This document shows positions 48,301 through 58,800 of a DNA stretch of 64,000 bases, in pieces (the first letter of the stretch is position 1; each line of letters begins with the position of its first letter). Both the position numbers and the translations under genes were made by a program. Origin of the DNA: Nematostella vectensis (taxonomy: Eukaryota; Cnidaria; Anthozoa; Actiniaria; Edwardsiidae); the NCBI RefSeq assembly GCF_932526225.1, contig NC_064039.1:5221001-5285000 (forward strand). Direction: 5' to 3'. The notes beneath the pieces were generated by a model. It worked only from the letters and a program-made list of their open reading frames with translations. It did no database searches and was not told the DNA's origin.

Positions 48301-51300
48301 CGAGTTATTGATGGGACTTCTGTGCTTTATTTTAAACATCTTCGTCTCATGTTACCTCCAGTTTAATGTTCTGGACGGATGTCGGTAAGAACGGTCCCAA
48401 GATCCTTCGCGCATCCATGGATGGCTCGTTCCCTCAGCCAATCGTGAGCAACATACCCAGGTCCCCAGTCGGCCTCGCCGTGGACACGGACAGGGACAAG
48501 CTGTACTGGACGGACACTGCACACAAGAAGATCGAGTTTTCCGACCTGCAAGGTTTGTTGGACTGGAATGCTCTTGAAATAATTATGGACGTCTTCCTCG
48601 GTTTTCGATAATAGTCTAAACTAATTTGTTTTCGATAATAGTCTAAACTAATTTGTAATGGAGCTTGCTAAATCATTTTTTTACGATTATGTTTGTTTGG
48701 CCGTCGTCCTTTGGCCGCTATCTTACGTTCCCGCTCAACACCAGTCACAAAATTCATCCAAATATCGGACTTCAAATTTGTATAGTTATTTGAAATAGTT
48801 GTTGCAAATAGACTGTTGTGTTTTAAGTGTAAACAATCACAAAGGAGTGTGTAGTCGACATTCTTTAATGAGCTGTTGGTGTTTTAGGTGCTAAGCGCAC
48901 GGTTCTCGTAGACACGAACCTCCTCACCCCCATCGGCCTTGCCATTCATGGGGACTTCGTCTACTGGATTGACAGCCGCGCGCGGGTACTCAAACGAGTT
49001 CGCAGGGAAGTGGGAAGCGACGAGCAGACGATTCAAGCCGAAATAGACGTCACGGACCTCGTAGCTCTTGATCGGTCCCAGATCAGCGGGACAGGTCAGT
49101 ATAAGGGCATTACTGCCCATAGATTCTAGGATTCTAGGTTCTGTTTGTCTGAAAGCGAAGTGTTTGTCTGTAAGTTCGCAACCTAAGCATACATAAACAG
49201 AGCTATTATACATAGACAGAGCTATTGTACATAGACAGAGCTATTGTACATAGACAGAGCTATTATACATAGACAGAGCTATTGTACATAGAAAGAGCTA
49301 TTATACATAGACAGAGTCATTATACATAGACAGAGCTATTGTTTGTCTGCGGCTCTACTACCCTGTGAATAAGATTACTGTAAGCTTTTAGAGTGATAAT
49401 AACTGTTCTTTGTGTGTATAGTTCCAGTCTATATAGTCGCACTATTTAGCAGGCATATAGAGTCATGGTATCTGTTGTTTGTATGTAGTTCCACACCCGT
49501 GCAAGCAGAATGACTGTAGTCACATTTGCCTAATTGGACGGGATAATGCCGCCAAGTGCTCCTGTACGGGCTCGCTAGTATTGCAGGATGACGAGAAGAA
49601 CTGCGGAGGTGAGAGACATCACCATAGTAACAGGCGAATATCATACTTGGGTACATACACTTAACTGTTAAACGTACACGCACGCACACTACGCGCACAC
49701 GTAAACACGCACTCACTACTCGCACACGCGAACACTCAAGCACACTACTGGCACACGTAAACACGCGCTCACTACTCGCACACGCGAACACGCAAGCTCA
49801 CTGCGCGAACACGCAAGCACACTACTCGCACACGTAAACACTACGCGAACACGCAAGCACACTACTGGCACACGTAAACACGCACTCACTACTCGCACAC
49901 GCGAACACGCAAGCTCACTACGCGAACACGCAAGCACACTACTCGCACACGTAATCATGCAAACATTACTCGCACACGCGAACACGCAAGCACACTACTC
50001 GCGCACGCGAACACGCGCTCACTACTCGCACACGTAAACATGCGCTTACTACTCGAACACACAAGCACACTACTCACACACGCAAACACCAAGCACACTA
50101 CTCACACACGCGAACACGCAAGCACACTACTCGCACTCGCATACGCGAACACATATTCACTAACTCGCTCATGCAAACACGCGCTCGCTGCACGAACGCA
50201 TTAACACGCTTACGGCAATACAAAGTCACTGATAAACAGTGACCAGTACAATGCTGGTACATGTTTGGTGGTGATGCTAGATAGTTCACCAACATTTTGG
50301 TTGTCTTTTGATCAGCTTTGCGAGATATTGGCGATTTTTGTTGAGAGCTTTATGCTCCCCTATTTAGCTGGCATAATTGATTACTTATTCGTTTTAATTA
50401 TATATTTTTAATGATTTTAAATGGTTTATTATAAATTTCCCCAGAGCCTTCCACTTGTAAGCCCAACTACATCTCATGCGCCAGTATGAAAGCCATCTGT
50501 ATCCCAAAGATGTGGCGCTGCGACGGCATGCTTGACTGTACGGACAAATCCGACGAGGAAGATTGCCGTAAGTATACGGAGGCTTTGACGACCGATTTCA
50601 TTAAAGATTTCCTTACCGTCATGAAAGGGCGGTAAGAAAGGTTGTTATTAACGTTACCATTTTCCCTAACTTGACAGCTCCTTGTAAGGAAAACCAGTTT
50701 CGTTGTGATAATGGCCAGTGTATAGACGGTGACCCACGCTGTGATAAGTACAAGAACTGCACTGACGGCAGTGACGAGCTAGGATGTGGTAAGTCCAACA
50801 CGATACCCCGAGATAAGAAGCAACACGATACCCCGAGGTTTTCCTGAGAAGGGAGGGGATGGGAGGAAAGTTGAGGGGAGGGGAGGGAGGGGGATAAGAG
50901 TGGGTAGGTTAGTGGTGTCCTGGTATTGGTGTACCCAGTTGTATGATATTAGCTGAAAAGGAGGTATATATATTTATATGGGGAGCTAAGGTCTGGTTTA
51001 CTAGTCAGGTAGTCATGGATTTGATTAGCGGGTCGGAGGAAGTAAGTGCTTGGAAACAATTGCTTAAAGGGGGAAGAGGGAGGCATAGGATAAGAAGATA
51101 GGGCGTGGCTCTGTTTTTTAAGTGTGGGTTAACCAGGGTTTTGTCTAGGGAGGAAGTGGGTGTGAGGAGCGACGGCGGAAAAATCACTTATGCGGGCAGT
51201 AGCGTAAAGGCAGCATGTCCACTGGTATATGAGTTTTCCAGTCTGCTAAATCCAGTCTTCCCGTTTTAGCCACTTGTGAGCCCAATTTCTTCCGCTGCAA

Positions 51301-52517
51301 CACCGGCAAGTGTATCAGCGCTCGCTGGCAGTGTGACCAATTGGATGACTGCGGAGATAACTCGGACGAGATCGGCTGCGACACTCCCCCGGGTAAGCGT
51401 TACGGTCATTCGGTCAGGGGCTTAGGGCGACAGGGCAACTCTTGGGAATACTGATGATGATATCAGCGGATTTTTAATTCGGCATCTCAGTGCGGAAGAG
51501 TGTTAACTTTACCGACAAATACCGATAATGTTGATAATTTATATGAACAGGTCGAATAGGACTTTAAAATGACACTGATAGTGATGATGACTGATAATGC
51601 AGATGAATCATGATTGATACTGATTACTGTTCTTTACTCCAGGTAACGGCACTAATGCTAACCACCCGCCCGTGGGCCTTCGATCGCCGATCAGCGGCAA
51701 CATGCTTGGAGGAATCGTCGCATCTATTGTGTTCTGTATTTTTCTATTCTTCGTCACGTTGCTGGTCTGGCGTCGTGTCAAACGCACCCCTCACACGCTC
51801 AGCACAGAGATCGGCCTCGTTGTCACGCCAGTGTTACATGGTCACGCATCCTCTCTTTCGTCCTCAAGCTCATCACGCGCCAGTATTTGTGCGGCGTTAC
51901 CAGTACGGAATGGATCTACCACTTCCGGTTCGAACAAACGGCAAAAGCCACTTCCGGGACCTACTTCACTGTCTGGGACTTCGCAGACGCCTTACGATCG
52001 CAATCATCTGACTGGCGCGTCGTCATCTTCATCTGCGTGCACTGTCATAAGCGCCTACCCACGAGAGCCTCTAAACCCCCCACCCTCCCCTGCAACGGAA
52101 CGCTCGTTATTCACGGTACGGTCACGTGGCTATTGTGAGTCGGTGATGACGCCTTCCACGTGCCCATCTCATCGTTACTATAGAACGCCGCGGATGCCTC
52201 CTCCCCCAACACCGGCATCAACGGACGCGGAGGGCTCCGTCAAACAGCCCAGTAGACATTGCCGGCGGTCACATAGGTGCCGGCCTAGTAGGGGGACACT
52301 CAGTCGGTACAATGGCTCTGTCACGGAGTCGACCGACCTGGCTTACGAGTCGGACTTATTCGCTCCGCCGCCAACTCCAAACACTAACTATTTATCCGAG
52401 GCGACGCACTTATCTGATCAAGAGTGTCCGCCCTCACCCACCGCGACCGAGCGGAGCTTCTTTCAGCCGTACCCCCCTCCCCCATCACCGGTGACGGAAA
52501 CCCCCTCGCTCGTGTGA
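39391..52517 (+). CDS. LRP6: LRP5/6 (Arrow) Wnt co-receptor
   Basis: Single-pass Wnt co-receptor acting with Frizzled. Exons: 39391-39448, 40544-40946, 43048-43451, 43897-44223, 44728-44923, 45102-45493, 45773-45895, 46090-46483, 46649-47031, 47218-47343, 47662-48061, 48362-48552, 48888-49094, 49489-49608, 50445-50567, 50678-50788, 51270-51392, 51643-52517; 4956 nt, 1651 aa, all phases consistent. Signal peptide [19 protein letters not shown]. Four six-bladed propellers with YWTD-type repeats (LYWTDSE, FWTDWGE, IYWADAK), each followed by an EGF module (NNGGCSHLC three times; degenerate NDCSHIC in the fourth). Three LDLa repeats with D..SDE ends, one per exon. TM helix about 1381-1403. The Ser/Pro-rich tail has five PPP(S/T)PxT-like motifs near 52073, 52193, 52361, 52425 and 52471. 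A pre-duplication ancestor of vertebrate LRP5 and LRP6. Confidence 0.96.
39449..40543. other. LRP5/6 intron 1
   Basis: 1.1-kb intron after the signal-peptide exon. AT-rich; no gene or array recognised. Confidence 0.5.
40947..43047. other. LRP5/6 intron 2 with a short tandem duplication
   Basis: 2.1-kb intron. GAACAAAGTATC(T/A)GACAAGCATTTGA is tandemly duplicated at about 41008-41060. No other gene seen. Confidence 0.55.
43452..45772. other. LRP5/6 introns 3-6
   Basis: The introns 43452-43896, 44224-44727, 44924-45101 and 45494-45772 show only AT-rich sequence and a short (CA)n near 44545-44562. Confidence 0.5.
48601..48657. repeat. 27-bp tandem duplication
   Basis: TTTTCGATAATAGTCTAAAC followed by TAATTTG is repeated twice in direct succession in the LRP5/6 intron 48553-48887. 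Confidence 0.8.
49195..49342. repeat. Minisatellite, 19-bp unit
   Basis: About seven copies of CATAGACAGAGCTATTATA and variants in the LRP5/6 intron 49095-49488. Confidence 0.9.
49676..50190. repeat. Minisatellite rich in CACACGCGAACACGCAAGCA
   Basis: Irregular array of ACACGCAAGCACACTACTCG / CACACGCGAACACG modules over about 0.5 kb in the LRP5/6 intron 49609-50444. Purine-pyrimidine alternation is frequent. The open frames on the minus strand are products of the repeat. Confidence 0.9.
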
Positions 52518-52596
52518 TCAATCACTAGAATAGATAGAATAGTTACCTTTTGATAGAATCATAGTACGAAAGCAATACCACCCGGCTAGACTCGAT

Positions 52597-52660
52597 GTGT
52601 CACGTGGTGGATCACGTGACGAATATCCTGATGTCACCTGACCTACCACCACGTGACATG
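52597..52660. repeat. Palindromic E-box hairpin after LRP5/6
   Basis: GTCACGTGGTGGATCACGTG is followed by the inverse arm CCTACCACCACGTGAC. Three CACGTG motifs lie within 60 bp of the presumed 3' UTR. Confidence 0.6.
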
Positions 52661-52668
52661 GTGACGTT

Positions 52669-52893
52669 AGGGTGATTTAGATCCAGGACGCCGGCAAGAG
52701 GACCGCCGCCTCGCGCACGTTCGATTGCGCCCGCACGCTGATTTTTGCCGGCGTCCCGTCCTGAAGAGGACGTGGAAATGCATGAAATGCTGTCCTGAAC
52801 AGGACGCGACGCAGGCAAAAATCAGCGTGCGCGCGTAACCGAACGTGCGCGAGGCGGCGTCCTCTTGCCAGCGTCGTGGATCTAAATCACCCT
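52669..52893. mobile_element. 225-bp near-palindromic MITE
   Basis: The ends AGGGTGATTTAGATCCA and TGGATCTAAATCACCCT are exact inverses, and the arms stay similar for about 95 bp each (CTCGCGCACGTTCG, CACGCTGATTTTTGCC). TA occurs at both edges (52668-52669 and 52893-52894), fitting a TA target site as in Tc1/mariner-type MITEs. In the LRP5/6 3' flank. Confidence 0.8.
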
Positions 52894-53924
52894 ATTGCCA
52901 CGCCGAGAATGACAGAGACAGCGGAAAAAGCGCAAACTGATTATTTGCCAAGAATGTTTTACTATTATGTAACTGAGTTTTGGCCCTCGTATACTAATGT
53001 GGTTGACCTTTTTCGAAAACCTTTTAGTGACATCTTATTTTTTATTTTTTATACCAGATCGTTTAGGTAAAAATCGCTTGGCAAAGAAAAGTTATTTAAC
53101 AATGTATCACTGTAAATATTGTAGATATTGAAAATATGTAAATTGATGATAAGTTAAACTACCAAAGAAAGAGTATTATGCACACTATATGACCTCTGAA
53201 GGACAAGGACATCTCACTCCTCTGGTCACGGGACTATGTGGACCGGAAGAAGCGGGTTCTTAACACGTGACTCCGCTAGCCGGAAGTCCAGCATTCTGTC
53301 CTACTACAAACAGTCCAATGGTTGGCGGACCGATTTAATATTTTGGTAGATTAATATATTTTTAAAAGAAAAACGTTTTTATTCAAAACTCATGTTTGTG
53401 TCATTGTTGCTCGCTCGACCTGCCAGATCCAAAGTAGGTGCAATGTCTCACGAAATCCCTGTACCCATAAATCGGCAAATGGTGTATAAAAGTTGTATAC
53501 ACGTGCTTGACAATTTATCACTTTGATACCGTGCCCAAGAGAGTAAAGGCGCCCTAGCAGACCTCAGTGTTTTAACTGTACGTCAAAGCGGGCTGTGACG
53601 AAGGTCTTTAGGGCTAGGAACGTGCTAATTGCCTCACTATTAACGCGCAGGTACCTCGCCAGATAGCGGTGTTGGGGCCGAAATCTCCAGCCCAGCCGCA
53701 AGGATTTACGGCGGCCGTAAAGCTTTAGCTGCCATATGACGATTTAGCGCCAGGGGGGGACGTTAGGGATTGCGGTATTGGCCTTTTTTTTTTTAGCGGA
53801 ACTACCACGCGGCTTGGCGCGTGAGCGGAGCCCACTACCTAAGAAAAAGTGGTACATAAAACAAATATTGGTAAGCCGGCCATCGACTCGGGTTTTCTTG
53901 ACGCGATGTCCGTCCCTTAAAAGC
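52894..53924. other. 3' flank of LRP5/6
   Basis: No convincing AATAAA was found after the stop at 52517, so the mRNA end is not defined. AT-rich sequence to about 53400, then unique sequence without supported coding frames. Confidence 0.4.
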
Positions 53925-54610
53925 ATCGTATGACAACCAAACTTGGCAGGTGTCATGTTTGTTTCAAGGGAGGTGCAAAACTGTGGTGGTCTGGTGATTG
54001 GTGACGTCATCGATGACGTCACTAGTAGCAAAAATATGCTGTCATCAAAATACAAAAAATATTTATCCTTTACGAAGGAAACATCATATGGCAACCAAAC
54101 TCGGTAGGTGTCATGTAGGTGTCAAGGGGGATGCAACAATATGGTCACGTGTTGTGTTATGTAATCGATGACGTCACTTAAAGCAAAAAACGTGATTGAA
54201 AGCAAAAACATTCATATCTTTTGAAAGAAACATTGTTTCACAACCAAACTCGGTAGGTGTCATGTTGGTGTCAAGGGGGGTGCTCCACTATGATCAGGTG
54301 ATTGTGACGTCATCAATGACGTCACTAGAAGCAAAAATATGCTGACATCATCAAATAAAAAAATATTGATATTTCATTAAAGAAACATCGTGTGACAACA
54401 AAACTCGGTAGGTGTGATGTAGTATGTTTCAAATGGGGTGCAATGAGATGGTCACGTGACGTCATCGATGACGTCAATAAATTTGAACTACCCTGACGCC
54501 GAAACATCGTATGACAACTAAACTTGTTATTTGTCATGTGGATGTGGGGGAAAGTGGGTATGACAAGTTGGTCGCGTGATCTGTGAAATCGTTGACGTCG
54601 TCAAAAACAT
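53925..54610. repeat. Tandem satellite, five monomers of about 120-158 bp
   Basis: Monomers start near 53931, 54089, 54237, 54393 and 54512 with TGACAACCAAACTCGGTAGG-like sequence. Most carry GTGACGTCATCGATGACGTC or a variant: intact at 54002-54021 and 54462-54481, one mismatch near 54310, half-sites near 54164 and 54586. Confidence 0.85.
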
Positions 54611-54719
54611 AAATAATAATAATATTTAACATTTTTTTCAAATCATTAAGCGAAAATAAGAAAAAGATTTGGTCGTTTGGAGCTCCGCTTTTAGGCAATG
54701 CCTAAATCTATATTTTACG

Positions 54720-54990
54720 ATATTGCGGTAAGAGCAAAACACATGCGGTGATGCGGTATTTCAGAACACTGCGAGATGCGAGATTTTGCTTTATAAACGG
54801 CGGTATTGCCATAAAAAGTATATTAAAAAAATTTGGGTAATGCGGTCTTAATTATAGTCCTGCGGTGCGCAGGATTTGGTACGGGATGAGCTAGCGGAAA
54901 ATGTCTTCAAAACCCCGTCCTTTTGTGTGGTTTTCTGCGGTATTCTCGAAAATTGTGTGCGGTATTGCGGTAATTAGACCTTCCCAACGC
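54720..54990. repeat. GCGGTATTGCGG-rich degenerate repeat
   Basis: Repeated short motifs GCGGTATT / TGCGGTA scattered over 270 bp; similar in texture to 28440-28700. Confidence 0.4.
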
Positions 54991-55139
54991 CCCACCACCA
55001 CCATCAGGGGTGGATGTATTGTCTCTCCATTTTCTTTTACCTGCTGCCCAGGTTCGATCCTCATCTTTTTTTTATCTAAATTTAATTTGATCTTAAGGGC
55101 TATATTGTGACTTAAGAACAAGAATATTTGAGAATATGG

Positions 55140-55545
55140 TGCTGTGTGGTGATGATGATGATTATAATTATGATGATTGTAGGGTGATGATTGAAATCAT
55201 TGTGTGGTGGTGAGGATGATTATGATGCTGTGTGATAGTGATGATGATTATAGTTATGATGGTGGTTAATGATGATGATGGTGATGATAAAATTGATAGA
55301 GTACTGATAATGACGCCAAAGATACATGATGCATAGCGATGAAGATGATTAGGAGATGATGTGTGGGGATGATGATGATGATGATGACAGTGGTGGTGGG
55401 GGTGGTGGTGATGATGATAATGATGTTGACGATGATGATGATGGTGGTGGTGGTGATGATGATAATGATGTTGACGATGGCGATGACGATGACGACGACG
55501 GTGGCGGTGGTGGTGACTATTGATAGTACGGTGATGTGCACGGTG
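55140..55545. repeat. (GATGAT)n / (GGTGGT)n microsatellite
   Basis: Compound trinucleotide array of GAT, GGT and GAC repeats. The long open frames on both strands here are low-complexity artefacts. Confidence 0.9.
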
Positions 55546-55863
55546 GTAGTCCAGGTGAGAAATGTTTAAACTAGCATAGGTAAATTTTATTACACATTGT
55601 GTAGAGTAAAATATATATAAAAGGCGTTAGGAAAGGAGAGTTAATTCTATTACATGCAGTATATTACCGGAAATGTTGACATAGCGGAAGTAGCCGTGGT
55701 CCTCGGAGTAGTGGAGTAGTATCCCTCGTTCGTGTCTGTGTGACGTCATTATTTGCTTGCGGCGTTCGGCAGATGGCTGGGTGGTTAGCGTGACAGAAAG
55801 GCGATAACACCATTACCGCGATTTCAGCTTTCTTCTCCGTTCTCAGAAAGGCGATTATACAAC

Positions 55864-58800
55864 ATGAAGGCGGCCACCGGAAAGGTGCGTAAGAATGTCT
55901 ATTTACCAATATCCCACCCTCACAGCGATAGCTTTATTCCAAGGAAATTAATCGACACTGTTCGCTTGTGCGAGCTTTGATAAGCACTATTTGAATGGGC
56001 GTTAGGATGGTTACACGCGACTTGTCAGAATGTCACACAAATAACAAGCTAGAAATCCATTATGGCGATGCTCGATTATTCTGGTGGACTTGAAAAACAT
56101 TATTAGATAATTCAACACGGAATTTCATTCATTTTCTAGTCATTTTGTGATCCAGGTGCAGATTTACATTCTAGATAACCACAGCGCATTTTGATCACAA
56201 GTGTGTTTTAAACGAGAATTTTTCTCAGTGTTTTTTTACACTGGATTTTTTAGCTTTAGAATATAGAATCTTCGTAAAAAGAACGAAAAAAAAGATTGTA
56301 CACAGCATCTATTTTGTTTTCGATTTTCTCTGTTTATTTCGATGCATGGAAATGTCCTATTTGGTTAACAGATGAAGTGGAGGCATTTCACTGATGAATA
56401 ATGCAAGAGTATATGTTGTAGCGACAGTTCATGATTGAGCGCTGTTTAAAGCAGGCATCTCTCACTTTCAGGTTATTGTGACGTACTCACCCAAAAAGCC
56501 AAAAAGGGCTAAATTCCTCAATGAAAAGTGCACAGAAAATTATTAGCCTCCTCCAAGTACCTTCGCGTGTGCGTACGGGCTGCTTCCGTGCAGGTTCGAT
56601 CACCATTTTACTCTCTCTAGTCCTCGATACAAACACTCTCGAGATATAACGTGCTTACAATTCAGTCCCTTCAACACGCCCCTTATAATAACAGTCTTAA
56701 ACGCTGAAACCGTTTTCATCTTACTGACAAGAATAAAATGAATACATTCATATTTGCTTTTTATAGCATTTCCCCTTTTTTTTTCTAAAAAAGTCAAAAA
56801 AAGTGATATATTCTCACTAGAGTAACCCTTGAACAATGCCTCAGGTTAAGGCTAAGATATGGGGAGAGCGAGCCCGAGGCAATTGCGAACGGATGACCCC
56901 GTGAGCAAGCATAATTTCATCGCTGCGGGGATGAGGGCGGGTCGCAAAATGGCTTGAGATCTTCTCCGTGGCGTCGCAAGGGCTTGAAGTGAAATATCCA
57001 GAATCGGATCCAGAATATAAATCCATAGAGGTGCTAAAGTTATGTAACAGGAGCCCATGCTGATATCTAAACCTGTTTATCTACGATTTCGCCTTATTTT
57101 CGGCTATTTTTCCCGATATTCCCTAGTGAGAATAGTAATTCGAAGGAATGTTAAACAGGATTACGACTGCAACGGCTTAAATATTTATAGATATAGGGAA
57201 AGCGGGTTAAATAGAGGTAACATATTCATCGTCGTCACAATCACAGGCATCATCCTTATCCACTTCCATGATTTTTTTTCCATATCTAATTTTTCTTCGT
57301 ACTTAGTAAGCCCTTTATAATCAGAGGAAGTCAATCAGTGTATGCACTATCTTTGTTTTAAGCAACAATACAAGTTGCAAGGACAAACAATAAGTGAGCT
57401 CCGTAAATTGATTCAATCTGCATATTTAAGCTTAGGACAGTGTCGCTAGCTCACACGTTATTCTTAATAACCAAACTCCTCGCTCCATCGGCAATTTCGC
57501 CGTAATCAGGACAGGATAAGAATGGTAAGTGGTGTAGAAATCGACCAAAAATTCGAGCATATTTATTAATCCTGGCACAAATAAGTCCATTTCCTGGCAA
57601 GATCTCTGGTGTAAAACCTGACTGATCTGTGCCAAGTGAAGTATTCTATTTATCGTAATACTACCTAATACTTTTATACCAAGCGTTTACTGCTTATTCG
57701 AATTGCAAACCTAAAGTGTGTTTATGCTGGCTCTAAATATAGCAACTGTAACGATAGATAGCTAATCGTTGTTTTTATTTTGGGGGGGCTATTTGAGAGT
57801 AAGGCTAATTGGATAAGCATTCCTGAATATTTCTAGCTAATACTAGCGCTGAATTTATATAATGGGAACACACTGTTTCCTATACTGTATGCCCGTGATA
57901 GTATTGCGCTTCCATTAATGCGCCATCTTTGATGGGTTTTCGCCCAGGGCTCTAGGTGTATGTGGCTATTCATTTGTTAGAGGCGGCATTGATTTTGGGG
58001 ATGAAGACGCCTGCGGTATAGGGGTATAGACCTTTTGTGCCTTTGAAATTTTTTGACAAAAAACTCTAATGGCTAAAACCGTCATGAAAAACATGAAATC
58101 TTCCTCTTTTACCGAATTTCTGCTTATTTATCACCTATTTCAATCTACTGTCCATATGTGGGGGAGCTTTTTGCGCAAAATCTTTAGCTCGTTGACAGTG
58201 ATATAATAATTTCTCTTGCCACTTCGCAAAAACGAACACCAGTAAATAGTGAGATAAGTAAAAATGATTGGAATTCTTTTGAGCGAGGATCTGCCCGCAT
58301 GATAGCAAATTGAGGTTTCTTTAACGATCGCCGTAAAGGATGTAAGACCTCTTCTGGAGCAAAAGTAATTACATGCTTTCCGTAAGATCAGAAAGAATTG
58401 GGTCTGTTTGATTCGAGTGGAAATACAACAAATTGACATGATTTGCATGGTCTTATCGCACTTTAAAACGATCAAGTCGACATAAATTAGATACAAACCC
58501 GACGTGAGCAGATACTCACACAATGCCACAATGATAAGCGGACCAAAGCTCTTATCTTGCGGAAGAGGAAACCTTAAACAGGCGTTAAACACCGCAAAAA
58601 GCATTTCCGCTCTACATGACGTCATAACAGCTATAAAAACATACCTAACCACAATACTCTGACAAGAGTGACGTAAGAATAGATCAGCTCTGCGTGTATC
58701 TGAACTCCTGAAAGGGGCAATTTGATAGCTTATCTCCCGCCGCCTGTTGCTCTCTTCTCTTTACAATGTTCGTGACTAAGTTAGCTCCGCCAACGTGAAA

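Noticed and set aside
55266-55569. Frames of 68-91 codons on both strands
   Set aside because: Encoded by the (GAT)n/(GGT)n microsatellite.
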